22,986 nucleotides of DNA from CAZXIY01 sp964640935 (GCA_964640935.1 CAZXIY010000015.1:1-22986), one strand, 5' to 3'; counted from the stretch's first letter, positions 1 through 8,231 are shown. Translations and numbers: made by a program. The notes: generated by a model from the letters alone, not told the origin.

Positions 1-1
1 G

Positions 2-163
2 AAGAAGCTCCGCGACATGGGTGTGATCGATAGGGACGAGCGTGTTGTGTGCATCTGCACGGGTAACGCACTCAAGGATCCTGACACGATCATCAACACA
101 TGCGAACCGCCGATAAAGTGCGCCAACAGCGTCGCGGCGGTTGAGAAGATCCTTTCTGATTGA
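2..163 (+). CDS. thrC: Threonine synthase, C-terminal fragment (partial)
   Basis: Only the last 53 codons are in the window; the reading frame enters from the left edge and ends at TGA 161-163. The visible tail includes VVCICTGNALKDPDT, which resembles the conserved near-terminal stretch of PLP-dependent threonine synthases (VVCxxTGxGLKDPDT). The enzyme converts O-phosphohomoserine to threonine in the cytoplasm. The active-site lysine and PLP-binding regions lie outside the window, so the call rests on the tail alone. Its TGA is directly followed by the reverse-strand stop of the Hel308 gene: the two stops together form the palindrome TGATCA (161-166), so the genes converge with no spacer. 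The main alternative is another fold-type II PLP enzyme. Confidence 0.75.
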   Translation, partial: KKLRDMGVIDRDERVVCICTGNALKDPDTIINTCEPPIKCANSVAAVEKILSD

Positions 164-2386
164 TCAGAAATCAAGGAGCCTCGACTGTTTGGGTTTATCC
201 CGAACGGTCGGCTCCGCATTTTCCTCTTCCTCTTCTATAGGTTCGGGCATGAACACTTCCTCGCGACTCGTTTCCGCTCCGACCTGCTCTTTCATCTTCT
301 TCGCGAGAGCGGGACCTATCCTAGGCAGCGACGCGAGTTTGTTGATATCGATGTTGAGCACATCCTTGCGTTTCCTGATACCATTGTCATAGAGTATCCT
401 GGCTCTTGCTCTTCCGACGCCTTTGAAAGTGACGAGGTCGAGTATGTCCTTCTTGATCCCGTACCTGACGCGGACGAGCAGCTGGCGGAGGGTCTTCACC
501 ACTTCCGGTTTGTACAGGACGGCGATCTCGCTCATCGCATAGAGAAGCCAGTCTGCCATATCCACCCTGGACCTTATATCCCCGGGTCCGACGCCGAACT
601 TGTCGGTTATGGTATCCTCATCCACCTCGTCGATCCAATCATAGATCAGAGCGGCGGTCTTCAGGTCACCGAGGAAGTATTCATACTGATATTCGTCGTC
701 CGTTATGTTCACGAGGAACTTCCCATCCCAATCGTCCTGAAGGGTATTGAGCATAGCCTCGTCCTTCTTGCGGGGATACATGCCGAGCACATCCGGCGTC
801 GAGGCGACGGCATGCAGGATCGGGAATACATCGGTATCTTCCTCCATTTTGTCCACGGCGTCCTTCAGTATCACGGCAGATTTGGGATCGATGTAAAGGT
901 CGGACACCCTTTTTCCGAACGGCATGATCATCAGACCGGATCCGGTGCGTTCCACCATTCCTTTGTCTGCAAGGAAATCCACGACGTTCTCCACCGCGCT
1001 CTCGATGCCGTAAAGTTCGGATTCGTTCCCGTAGAACGTATCCCTGATGAAATCGATGATCTCATCAGAGGACGTAGCATCGCCTGTAGCGATAAGACCC
1101 AGTATGTGATTTCTCAGCACTGTCTCATTGCCGAGCTTGGACATGACGCTCTCGGATTCGCACATGACGTAGTTGTCCATGAGATTCTCGTAATCGTCAT
1201 AGCTTTTGGCCATGAGAACGGATTCGCCGTACGGGTCGTATCCAGGCCTTCCGGCGCGGCCGCACATCTGTTTGACCTCCATTACCGAGATCGGAGCGTT
1301 TCCGGAGTTGGATTCGAAGCGTTTCGTGTCGCGGACTATGACCCTTCTTGCCGGGAGATTGATTCCCGCGGCCAGAGTGGGCGTGGCGACTATGCATTTT
1401 ATGTCGCCGCAGCGAAAACTCTCTTCGACATAACGTCTCTGTCTGAACGTCAGACCTGCGTTATGGAATGCCATCCCGCATTTCACGCAGGCAGCGAGCT
1501 TCCTGCCCATGGCTGTGCTGTCCGCGTCGCCTTCGATTATCTGCACCTCGTCATCTGACAGCGACCGTCCGGCCAATGCTCTCATGTCCGTGGAGTACTT
1601 CACGGCCAATGCCTCTGTGGAACGTCTCGAGTTCACGAATATTATGCATTGCCCGCCGTCCCTGACGGTCTGTGATACGAGATTCCAGATATCATCTCCG
1701 CCGTCGTCCGGGACGTCCATAGATTTGCGGTCGTCGAATGTGATCTCTTTGTTGAAGTAAACGCCTTCGCGCAGCGGGATAGGGCGCCAATCCATCTTCA
1801 CAAGATCCGCGTCCAGCCATGATGCAAGGTCCCCTGCGTTGGATATCGTTGCCGAAAGTGCGATGATCTGTATGTCGCTGCGTCTTCTCTTGATCTTGGT
1901 GAGAGCGACCTCGAGAGTCGGCCCTCTGGAAGGGTCGTGGATAAGGTGTATCTCGTCTGCAATGACGAGGCCGACATCATCGATTATCTTGCTCCCGTGG
2001 CGTATCAGGGAATCTGCCTTCTCCGATGTGGCGACGACGACATCGGCGTCGTTGAGCCATCTGTCCTCGGAATCCAGATCGCCTGTGCTCATTGCCGTTT
2101 TGAAACCGAGATGGGCGAATCTCTCGAAGTCATCCCTTTTCTCCGATGCAAGGGCCTTGAGAGGTACGATGTAAAGGACCTTCTTGTGCTTCTGCAGTAT
2201 GACCTTCAGAGCGGTGATGTAGCCGATGAGCGATTTTCCGCTCGCCGTAGGAACGGCGACGACGAGATTACGACCTGACAGGGCCTTCGGCAATGCTTCT
2301 GCCTGCGGCGGATGGAGTTCCGTGTACCCTTGTTCGTTCAACGCATCGACGATATTGTCGGGGATGTCTAGTTCGCTGATCCTCAT
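164..2386 (-). CDS. hel308: ATP-dependent DNA helicase Hel308
   Basis: Superfamily 2 Ski2-like 3'-5' DNA helicase of archaea that unwinds lagging-strand templates at stalled forks. About 740 residues, normal for the family. Visible motifs in order: a Q-motif-like LHPPQAEAL near residue 25, Walker A PTASGKS near 46-52, Walker B DEIH at about 144-147, motif III SATISN, then motif VI QMCGRAGRPGYD. Helix-hairpin-helix-like segments follow near the C-terminus (FKGVGRARARILYDNGI and LPRIGPALAKKM). The last residues QSRLLDF match the PIP box QxxLxxF, so PCNA binding is likely. The start is ATG at 2386: a TTG four codons upstream is also in frame, but a TATA-like box at 2411-2419 places transcription initiation next to the ATG. 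It is divergent from lonB and convergent with thrC, so probably monocistronic. Confidence 0.95.
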   Translation of the reverse strand: MRISELDIPDNIVDALNEQGYTELHPPQAEALPKALSGRNLVVAVPTASGKSLIGYITALKVILQKHKKVLYIVPLKALASEKRDDFERFAHLGFKTAMSTGDLDSEDRWLNDADVVVATSEKADSLIRHGSKIIDDVGLVIADEIHLIHDPSRGPTLEVALTKIKRRRSDIQIIALSATISNAGDLASWLDADLVKMDWRPIPLREGVYFNKEITFDDRKSMDVPDDGGDDIWNLVSQTVRDGGQCIIFVNSRRSTEALAVKYSTDMRALAGRSLSDDEVQIIEGDADSTAMGRKLAACVKCGMAFHNAGLTFRQRRYVEESFRCGDIKCIVATPTLAAGINLPARRVIVRDTKRFESNSGNAPISVMEVKQMCGRAGRPGYDPYGESVLMAKSYDDYENLMDNYVMCESESVMSKLGNETVLRNHILGLIATGDATSSDEIIDFIRDTFYGNESELYGIESAVENVVDFLADKGMVERTGSGLMIMPFGKRVSDLYIDPKSAVILKDAVDKMEEDTDVFPILHAVASTPDVLGMYPRKKDEAMLNTLQDDWDGKFLVNITDDEYQYEYFLGDLKTAALIYDWIDEVDEDTITDKFGVGPGDIRSRVDMADWLLYAMSEIAVLYKPEVVKTLRQLLVRVRYGIKKDILDLVTFKGVGRARARILYDNGIRKRKDVLNIDINKLASLPRIGPALAKKMKEQVGAETSREEVFMPEPIEEEEENAEPTVRDKPKQSRLLDF

Positions 2387-2410
2387 CTGCACGAGCAACC
2401 GGCCGGACGG

Positions 2411-2419
2411 TATTTATAC
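2411..2419 (-). promoter_or_regulatory. TATA-like promoter box for hel308
   Basis: Reading the minus strand, GTATAAATA lies 25-33 bases before the chosen ATG at 2386. This spacing fits an archaeal promoter with a nearly leaderless transcript and supports that start over the upstream TTG. Confidence 0.55.
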
Positions 2420-2574
2420 GTAATCGGCGGGGACACCGGATCGAGTGTTGACATTGTCATTACGATCCAGCCAAGAGCCACGCCGTCATACGTACACGCG
2501 CGTCGTGCTATGCGTAATTTATTATAGTAACAAGCGCAACAGGATAGGCAACCACTAGTTGAAGAAAAGCTTAT

Positions 2575-2585
2575 CTTTTTATAGA
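2575..2585 (+). promoter_or_regulatory. TATA-like promoter box for lonB
   Basis: CTTTTTATAG-like box 38-48 bases before the lonB ATG at 2623. A second T/A-rich element (TTTATTATAG) is near 2518-2527. The 2387-2622 gap holds these divergent promoters; I see no RNA gene or other ORF in it. Confidence 0.4.
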
Positions 2586-2622
2586 AGGTCATTCTTAGAC
2601 TGGATTGAGGAAGAAGGGAAAC

Positions 2623-4716
2623 ATGGAGAAAGACAAGGAAGAATCCGTAGTGCCCCTCGATGAATGGATCGAACAGCAGACTTTCCATACGACTGCTGAG
2701 ATCGATATCCCCGAGAAGATGGCCGATCAGGTCATCGGACAGGACGATGCGGTCGAGGTCGTGAAGAAGGCCGCTTCGCAGAAGAGACATGTCATGCTCA
2801 TCGGCGAACCAGGTACCGGAAAATCGATGCTGGCGAATTCGATGGTGGAGTATCTGCCGAAAGGCGAGCTCCAGGATATCATCGCATACCATAACCCCGA
2901 GGATTTCAACGAGCCGAGGATACGTGTGCTCCCCGCAGGAAAAGGGAAGCCCATAGTGACTGAACAGAAGCTTCAGGCGGCAGCTCAGAGGAATCAGAAG
3001 AACAACATGATGTTGTATCTCATCCTGGGAATCGTCGCCATAGGGCTGGTCTACTTCCTCGTCTACAAGGACATGACCTTGCTTTGGATATCGATACTCG
3101 CTTCGTTCTTCATCTACCTCGTGGTCAAATCGCCGGGGCAGAAGCAGGACGTAATAATCGTGCCGAAATTGCTTGTCGGTCATGATGCCAACGATATGCC
3201 GCCCTTCGTTGATGCGACGGGAGCCCACGCGGGTGCCCTTCTCGGAGATGTCAGGCACGATCCGTTCCAGTCAGGAGGTCTCGAGACGCCGTCGCACGAC
3301 AGGCTCGAGGCTGGCGCGATACACAAAGCGAACAAAGGCGTCCTTTTCATCGATGAGATAAATATGCTCAAGATGGAATCGCAGCAGGCGATCCTCACTG
3401 CAATGCAGGAGAAGAAGCTCAGCATCACCGGACAGTCCGAAAGGTCGTCCGGAGCACTCGTGAAGAGCGAGCCCGTGCCCACGGATTTCGTTCTTGTGTG
3501 TGCAGGTAACCTCGATGCACTCGAGGGAATGCACCCCGCTCTCAGGTCGAGGATCAGAGGATACGGGTACGAGGTCTACATGAAGACCACTATGCACGAT
3601 ACTGACGAGAACCGTAAGAAGGTCATCAGATTCGTCTCACAGGAGATCAAGAAGGACGGAAAGATCCCGGCATTCGACAAATACGCCACCGGCGAGATAA
3701 TCAGAGAGGCTCAGCGCCGTTCCGGAAGGAAGGGGGAGCTCACACTCAGGTTCAGGGAACTCGGAGGTCTCGTGCGTGTATCCGGAGATGTCGCGGTCCA
3801 GCACAAGAAGAGCATCGCTACGGTCGAGGACGTCCTCGAAGCAAGAAGGACCGCCCGCAGCTTGGAACAGCAGATAGCGGACCGTGTGGTCGAATCCCAC
3901 AAGGCATACGATCTGTTCAGAACGACAGGCGACGCCGTCGGAATGATCAACGGACTCGCAGCTCTCAATGCCAGCTCCAACATGGCCGAATACTCCGGTA
4001 TCGTGCTTCCTATCGTGGCAGAGGTCGCTCCTTCGCAGAGCAAGAAGACCGGCCACATAGTCGCAACGGGAAAGCTCGGGGACATCGCCAAAGAGGCGAT
4101 CGAGAACATATCCGCTGTGATCAAGAAATACACGCTCACGGACATATCCGATTCGGACATACACATACAGTTCATCGGAACGTATGACGGTGTAGAAGGC
4201 GACAGTGCATCGATAACGATCACCACTGCAGTTCTGTCCGCTCTCGAGGGTATACCGATCGACCAGTCCATGGCCATGACCGGCAGCCTGAATGTCCGCG
4301 GAAAGGTATTGCCTGTAGGCGGAGTCACTGCGAAGCTCGAAGCCGCAGCTCAGGCCGGAATAAAGAGGGCGATCATACCCAAGGAGAACGCCAAGGATGT
4401 GATGATCGAGAGGAGATACTACGACATGATGGAGATAATCCTTGTTGAGAATCTCCGCGACGTCCTCGAATATGCATTCGCGGACTGCCCCAAGAAGACC
4501 GAGTATCTCGAGAAGCTCCTTCCGCTCACAGTGGACGGCAAATCCACCGCAGTGAAGCTCGAGCCTCCGAAGTCGGTACCGCCAAGATACGAACACGAAG
4601 AGTACAAGGAGCCCGCGACGGTGACCGAGACTGTGACAGCAGATGTCAAGGAAGAGGTCATCAAGACTCCGGAAGAGGATGTATCGTCCAGAGGATCTTC
4701 GCCTTCGCCGATGTGA
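2623..4716 (+). CDS. lonB: Archaeal membrane-bound Lon protease (LonB)
   Basis: ATP-dependent Ser-Lys protease, the main membrane-anchored quality-control protease of archaea. About 697 residues from ATG 2623. An upstream in-frame TTG at 2605 is possible, but a purine-rich GGAAGAAGGG lies just before the ATG. Walker A GEPGTGKS is at residues 61-68 and Walker B VLFIDEI at about 240-246. Between them, as in LonB, two hydrophobic segments (about 129-148 and 153-172) insert into the AAA+ domain and anchor it in the membrane. The C-terminal protease domain has EGDSAS with the likely catalytic Ser530 and GGVTAKLEAA with Lys571. The last 60 or so residues are acidic, low complexity and probably disordered. 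It is transcribed alone, with nadM's own promoter 20 bases downstream. Confidence 0.96.
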   Translation: MEKDKEESVVPLDEWIEQQTFHTTAEIDIPEKMADQVIGQDDAVEVVKKAASQKRHVMLIGEPGTGKSMLANSMVEYLPKGELQDIIAYHNPEDFNEPRIRVLPAGKGKPIVTEQKLQAAAQRNQKNNMMLYLILGIVAIGLVYFLVYKDMTLLWISILASFFIYLVVKSPGQKQDVIIVPKLLVGHDANDMPPFVDATGAHAGALLGDVRHDPFQSGGLETPSHDRLEAGAIHKANKGVLFIDEINMLKMESQQAILTAMQEKKLSITGQSERSSGALVKSEPVPTDFVLVCAGNLDALEGMHPALRSRIRGYGYEVYMKTTMHDTDENRKKVIRFVSQEIKKDGKIPAFDKYATGEIIREAQRRSGRKGELTLRFRELGGLVRVSGDVAVQHKKSIATVEDVLEARRTARSLEQQIADRVVESHKAYDLFRTTGDAVGMINGLAALNASSNMAEYSGIVLPIVAEVAPSQSKKTGHIVATGKLGDIAKEAIENISAVIKKYTLTDISDSDIHIQFIGTYDGVEGDSASITITTAVLSALEGIPIDQSMAMTGSLNVRGKVLPVGGVTAKLEAAAQAGIKRAIIPKENAKDVMIERRYYDMMEIILVENLRDVLEYAFADCPKKTEYLEKLLPLTVDGKSTAVKLEPPKSVPPRYEHEEYKEPATVTETVTADVKEEVIKTPEEDVSSRGSSPSPM

Positions 4717-4737
4717 TAAACCCCTTTCCCAACCACA

Positions 4738-4748
4738 TTTTTATTTAA
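4738..4748 (+). promoter_or_regulatory. TATA-like promoter box for nadM operon
   Basis: A TTTTTATTTAA box lies 20-30 bases before the nadM ATG at 4768, consistent with a leaderless transcript for nadM-pncC-thiF-like. Confidence 0.5.
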
Positions 4749-4767
4749 GCAACATAATGAGGGAACC

Positions 4768-5316
4768 ATGCTCGGATCATCCGGTCACGATAACGACGCA
4801 CTGGTCATAGGCAGATTCCAGCCTTTACACAACGGTCACATGGAGGTCATAAGGAAAGTCGCTTCCGAATGCGACCATGTGACGATAGGCATCGGAAGTG
4901 CTCAGTACTCTCACACGAGGGAGAATCCGTTCACCGCAGGCGAGAGGTACTACATGATATCCGAGACCCTGCGCGATGAAGGGATGAATAACGTCTATGT
5001 CGTTCCGATAGAGGATCTGAACAGATATTCTGTCTGGGTGGCGCATGTGAAATCCATGTGTCCTCCGTTCTCGATCGTCTATTCCAACAATCAGTACACC
5101 AGGCGTCTTTTCTACGAGGCAGGTTATGAGGTCCGTAAATCCCCGATATACAACAGATCGGAGTATTCCGGTACAGAGGTCAGACAGAGAATACTCAATG
5201 ACGGCGATTGGAGAAAGCTGGTCCCGAGGAAAGTATCAGAGATCATCGATTCCATCGACGGTGTGAACAGGATAAAGGATCTGATGGGAGAGTCCCCTGA
5301 TGGATTGCAGATCTGA
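4768..5316 (+). CDS. nadM: Archaeal-type nicotinamide-nucleotide adenylyltransferase (NMNAT)
   Basis: Joins ATP with NMN (and often NaMN) to make NAD or its deamido form. 182 residues, typical for the archaeal family. The nucleotidyltransferase motif GRFQPLHNGH is at residues 15-24, carrying the HxGH signature as HNGH (21-24), and the C-terminal SGTEVRQRI is the ISTGxxxR-like ATP-phosphate motif. The start is ATG 4768, 20-30 bases after a TATA-like box. The 3' end overlaps pncC by 17 bases, so the two are co-transcribed and probably translationally coupled. The neighbour makes NaMN from NMN, so this small operon controls how NMN enters NAD synthesis. Confidence 0.93.
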   Translation: MLGSSGHDNDALVIGRFQPLHNGHMEVIRKVASECDHVTIGIGSAQYSHTRENPFTAGERYYMISETLRDEGMNNVYVVPIEDLNRYSVWVAHVKSMCPPFSIVYSNNQYTRRLFYEAGYEVRKSPIYNRSEYSGTEVRQRILNDGDWRKLVPRKVSEIIDSIDGVNRIKDLMGESPDGLQI

Positions 5317-5782
5317 GATCTCCGATCTGATAGAGTTACTCAGAGAGAAGGGACTGACGATATCATTCGCAGAATCTTGCACCGGCGGCATGGTGGGGGC
5401 CATGATGACCGACGAGCCAGGGGTGTCGGATGTATTCATGGGCAGTGCGGTCACTTATTCCAATGGGTCAAAAGAATCGCTGCTTGGGGTCCGTCACGAT
5501 ACGTTGACGGAACACGGGGCTGTGAGTGAGGAGACGGCAAAGGAAATGGCCACAGGTGCCAGGCGTGCATATTCTTCGGATATCGCTGCATCGGTGACAG
5601 GCATTGCCGGCCCATCAGGCGCTACAGATTCCAAACCGATAGGGCTGGTCTTCATAGCTGTGACCGACGGCACATCCATCAATTGTTCTATGAACCGCTT
5701 CTCCGGCGACAGAGACTCTGTAAGGAGGAAGACGTTACATTCGCTGATAAGATATGTGACCGATTTCGTCGGAGGTCTCTGA
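5300..5782 (+). CDS. pncC: Nicotinamide-nucleotide amidase (PncC, CinA C-terminal domain family)
   Basis: A stand-alone 160-residue CinA C-terminal domain protein. Characterised family members deamidate NMN to nicotinic acid mononucleotide and ammonia, recycling the NMN by-product of NAD-consuming reactions. Seen here: AESCTGG with the expected nucleophilic Ser26, a Tyr53-Lys58 segment (TYSNGSKESLLGV) holding the likely catalytic lysine, and the glycine-rich TGIAGPSG loop. No N-terminal COG1058 (CinA ADP-ribose pyrophosphatase) domain is present. The ATG at 5300 overlaps the end of nadM by 17 bases, and its TGA overlaps the next ATG (TGATG at 5780-5784), so three genes form one coupled transcript. 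Confidence 0.9.
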   Translation: MDCRSEISDLIELLREKGLTISFAESCTGGMVGAMMTDEPGVSDVFMGSAVTYSNGSKESLLGVRHDTLTEHGAVSEETAKEMATGARRAYSSDIAASVTGIAGPSGATDSKPIGLVFIAVTDGTSINCSMNRFSGDRDSVRRKTLHSLIRYVTDFVGGL

Positions 5783-6492
5783 TGGGAAGATACGACAGAC
5801 AGATACCTGTATTCGGGGAGGATGGGCAGAAGAGGATCTGCAGATCCCGTGTCGCTATAGCAGGTTGCGGAGGTCTCGGATGCAACGTGATGACCCAGCT
5901 ATCCATTTCGGGTGTAGGCGGGTTTGCTATAATCGACAAGGATGAATCATCGGAGACGAACCTAAACAGGCAGTTCATCTATGAGAGGGCAGGCGAACGC
6001 AAGGCTGCTTCTTCGGAAGAGTGGATACACAGGATATCGCCGTCGGCAGATGTCAGAGCGATCGACGGTGAGCTAACGGATGACAACGCCGACGAATTCA
6101 TCGACGGATGCGATATCGTAGTCGACTGTTTGGATACGATATCATCCCGTCTGATCCTGAATCGGGCAGTGCTCAGAAAGGGCATAACAATGGTCCATGG
6201 TGGCGTGGATTCAATGTACGGTCAAGCGACCGTGGTAGTTCCGGGAAGAACACCGTGCTTAGGGTGTCTGTTGGGAAAAGACGACGGTTCGGTTCGTCCG
6301 TCGGTGGGTCCGATGGTGTCGCTCATAGCATCCGTTCAATCCGTAGAGGTCCTGAAGATCCTCACCGGCGTAGGAACCACATTGGCAGGCAAGCTATTGA
6401 CGATAGATTCGGCGACTGAAAGGTATGATGTCATTGACATAGCCAGAAGGAAGGATTGTCCGGCATGCGGATCTAGATCTTCTCGTCAATGA
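5782..6492 (+). CDS. ThiF/MoeB/HesA-family adenylyltransferase (E1-like)
   Basis: 236-residue Rossmann-type E1-like enzyme. Family members adenylate the C-terminal Gly-Gly of a ubiquitin-like sulfur carrier (ThiS, MoaD, SAMP). Present: nucleotide-binding GCGGLG (28-33), acidic D52/D54, NLNRQF with Arg63, Lys74, and DCLDT with D118. Two zinc cysteine pairs are C159/C162 (CLGC) and C226/C229 (CPAC). The segment after CLGC, where MoeB/UbaA-type proteins usually carry a cysteine (typically TCxEAGV), reads DDGSVRPSVGP with no cysteine. So the enzyme may adenylate but not form the persulfide/thioester, or it may use another cysteine. No sulfur-carrier gene is adjacent. Its partner and pathway (molybdopterin, thiamine, tRNA thiolation, SAMPylation) cannot be decided. 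Start ATG 5782 overlaps the pncC stop. The 3' end overlaps the opposite 106-residue gene by 20 bases. Confidence 0.88.
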   Translation: MGRYDRQIPVFGEDGQKRICRSRVAIAGCGGLGCNVMTQLSISGVGGFAIIDKDESSETNLNRQFIYERAGERKAASSEEWIHRISPSADVRAIDGELTDDNADEFIDGCDIVVDCLDTISSRLILNRAVLRKGITMVHGGVDSMYGQATVVVPGRTPCLGCLLGKDDGSVRPSVGPMVSLIASVQSVEVLKILTGVGTTLAGKLLTIDSATERYDVIDIARRKDCPACGSRSSRQ

Positions 6493-6793
6493 AACCGATC
6501 TTTGTTTCATCTTCCTCTCTTGCAATCTCTTTCAGTATCTCTTTCGCATATTCCTCTGCTTTCGGTCTGTTGTTGAAGAATCCGAAAAGCATGGAACCCG
6601 CGGGATACACGGTCATCATTATGCCGTTCCAATCGAACTTGACGCAATCTTTCGGACCTCTGGCATATTGACTTTTCATTTCGATGTACACTCTGTCGAG
6701 GTCGATCGGTATCTTCCTGTCGGGCGTCAGAAGGAGATCCTGTCCCCCGCACAGTCTTGTGACATGGAATCTGATGCCGGAAGTGTCGATCAT
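6473..6793 (-). CDS. Uncharacterised 106-residue protein, ends with TAG
   Basis: Not recognised. A small soluble protein without signal peptide or membrane segment. It holds a mixed alpha/beta-looking core (KFDWNGIMMTVYPAGSMLFGFF) followed by a charged helix (RPKAEEYAKEILKEIAREED). The single pair of cysteines (Cys15, Cys50) is not an obvious metal motif. The ATG at 6793 lies 20-31 bases after a TATA-like box, supporting a real leaderless gene, divergent from purC. It is the only gene here whose apparent final stop is TAG (6473-6475). If amber were read through, 13 more codons would follow to a TGA at 6431-6433, inside the opposite ThiF-like gene. The predicted protein reads naturally up to the TAG, so termination there is more likely. 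Confidence 0.75.
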   Translation of the reverse strand: MIDTSGIRFHVTRLCGGQDLLLTPDRKIPIDLDRVYIEMKSQYARGPKDCVKFDWNGIMMTVYPAGSMLFGFFNNRPKAEEYAKEILKEIAREEDETKIGFIDEKI

Positions 6794-6812
6794 ATTCTAT
6801 GAATCTTCAACA

Positions 6813-6824
6813 GGATATATGAAA
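6813..6824 (-). promoter_or_regulatory. TATA-like box for the 106-residue gene
   Basis: The minus strand reads TTTCATATATCC, 20-31 bases before ATG 6793. It lies in the 102-base divergent spacer shared with purC. Confidence 0.5.
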
Positions 6825-6863
6825 TTGAACGACCGAACCGATACGCAATTCTGTTGCCGGCGT

Positions 6864-6875
6864 GATTATTAATAC
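6864..6875 (+). promoter_or_regulatory. TATA-like box for purC
   Basis: GATTATTAATAC lies 21-32 bases before the purC ATG at 6896, consistent with a leaderless mRNA. Confidence 0.5.
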
Positions 6876-6895
6876 GGCTCCGACAATCGACACCC

Positions 6896-7798
6896 ATGGA
6901 GCATATCAGGACCGGAAAAGTGAAAGAGGTCTATGCCGTCGACGACAAGACATTGGAATTCGTGTTCACGGACAACATCTCGGTGTTCGACAAGATAATA
7001 CCGTCCAAGGTCCCGCACAAAGGGGAGACCCTTTGCAGGACTGCGAAATATTGGTTCACACTTCTCGATTCGAAAGGGATCAAGAACCATTTCATCGAGT
7101 ACCTTCCGCCCAACAGGATGAGGGTGAAGAGGGTCAACATTATCGAGGATTACGACAAGATAAACACGAAGACTAACAACTATCTGATCCCGCTAGAGGT
7201 CATTTGCAGACATTATGCCGCAGGATCGCTCATGGACCGCGTGGAAGCAGGGAAGATCAAACCCGAGGATCTCGGATTCATGAAGAACCACAAGGTGAAG
7301 TACGGGGAAAAGCTCCCGCGCCCATATCTGGAGACCACCACTAAACTCGAGGCCACTGACCGCAACCTTGATGAGAAAGAAGCGAAGAAGATCGCCGGAC
7401 TCACCGATAAGGATTACAAAGGTCTGCTCGATACCGTTCTTGCCGTTGACAAGATAATCGGCGAAGAGGCTGCTAAGCGCGGACTCATTCACTGCGACGG
7501 AAAGAAAGAGTTCGGATATGACGAGAACCGCAACCTTGTGCTTGTGGACACGTTCGGTACTCTCGACGAAGACCGTTGGTGGGATGCTGTTTCATACGAG
7601 GCAGGAAAGGTAGAGGAACTAAGCAAAGAGTTCGTCCGCCAGTATTACCGTCAGACCGGTTACCATCAGAAACTCATGGAAGCCCGCGAGAAAGGTCTTC
7701 CGGAGCCGGATATTCCCGCATTGCCTCAGGACGTCATAGATCGCGTGATCAAACTCTACGTCGATATGTACGAGAGGATAACGGGGGAGAAGTTTTAA
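6896..7798 (+). CDS. purC: Phosphoribosylaminoimidazole-succinocarboxamide synthase (SAICAR synthetase)
   Basis: Purine biosynthesis enzyme that condenses CAIR with aspartate using ATP to form SAICAR. 300 residues, matching the longer PurC type rather than the ~240-residue one. Recognisable stretches: the N-terminal GKVKEVYAVDD ATP-binding strand, PSKVPHKGETL, the substrate loop RHYAAGSLMDRV, the ETTTKLEATDRN segment, and the metal/nucleotide region LVDTFGTLDEDRWW near residue 220. Start ATG 6896 is supported by the TATA spacing. No other pur gene is adjacent. Its TAA (7796-7798) interlocks with the stop of the convergent UPF0179 gene in TTAA. Confidence 0.96.
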   Translation: MEHIRTGKVKEVYAVDDKTLEFVFTDNISVFDKIIPSKVPHKGETLCRTAKYWFTLLDSKGIKNHFIEYLPPNRMRVKRVNIIEDYDKINTKTNNYLIPLEVICRHYAAGSLMDRVEAGKIKPEDLGFMKNHKVKYGEKLPRPYLETTTKLEATDRNLDEKEAKKIAGLTDKDYKGLLDTVLAVDKIIGEEAAKRGLIHCDGKKEFGYDENRNLVLVDTFGTLDEDRWWDAVSYEAGKVEELSKEFVRQYYRQTGYHQKLMEAREKGLPEPDIPALPQDVIDRVIKLYVDMYERITGEKF

Positions 7799-8220
7799 CC
7801 GAGCTTCACAACAACGAGGTCATCGCCGATAGGGCATCTCGCATCCTCGATGACTTCGTAAACGGGGAGCTTCTCCCCACTTTCTATACAAATCGGGTGG
7901 CATTGGAACCATTTATCGCAACCCATCCTGGCGCAGTTCCTTTCTTCGAAAGTGATCATGCTGCCTTCTATCGCAAGTTTCTTCGGAACGCAGACCAACG
8001 TGGGCCTCTTCTCGACTTCGACGACCCTGACTCCGCTCTCGTGCATATTGCATTCGTGCTTCGTGTCCCTGACACTCGTCACTTCGTATAGTCTTCCCGG
8101 CTCTAGGTTGAAACATACGCCCTTTAGCCTGCATTCTTTGCATTCTGTTTGCGGGCCCATGAAATAGAATCTGTTGCCGACGCGGGCCTGCGTCTCGCCT
8201 ACTAATGTGATCAATACCAT
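7795..8220 (-). CDS. UPF0179 family cysteine-rich archaeal protein
   Basis: 141 residues from ATG 8220; an upstream TTG at 8235 is in frame but less likely. It resembles the archaeal UPF0179 family, whose function is unknown. Cysteine-rich: CKECRLKGVC near residues 30-39, a CNMHE segment, and CARMGCDKWFQCHPIC near residues 95-110, then a final CP. The spacing suggests bound Zn or an Fe-S cluster, which is inference. The N-terminal strand ITLVGETQARVGNRF looks like a small beta-barrel. It starts 11 bases after the egsA stop on the same strand, so the two are likely co-transcribed, perhaps hinting at a link to lipid or redox metabolism. It ends against purC, with interlocked stop codons. Confidence 0.8.
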   Translation of the reverse strand: MVLITLVGETQARVGNRFYFMGPQTECKECRLKGVCFNLEPGRLYEVTSVRDTKHECNMHESGVRVVEVEKRPTLVCVPKKLAIEGSMITFEERNCARMGCDKWFQCHPICIESGEKLPVYEVIEDARCPIGDDLVVVKLG

Positions 8221-8231
8221 TTTTTCATCTC

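Noticed and set aside
812..1558. A 248-codon open frame on the plus strand opposite hel308
   Set aside because: It lies wholly inside the clear Hel308 frame, on the opposite strand, and its translation has no recognisable domain; a shadow of GC-rich coding sequence.
3637..4596. A 319-codon open frame on the minus strand opposite lonB
   Set aside because: It mirrors the LonB protease domain in the opposite strand; the lonB product has catalytic and ATP motifs, while this one has none.
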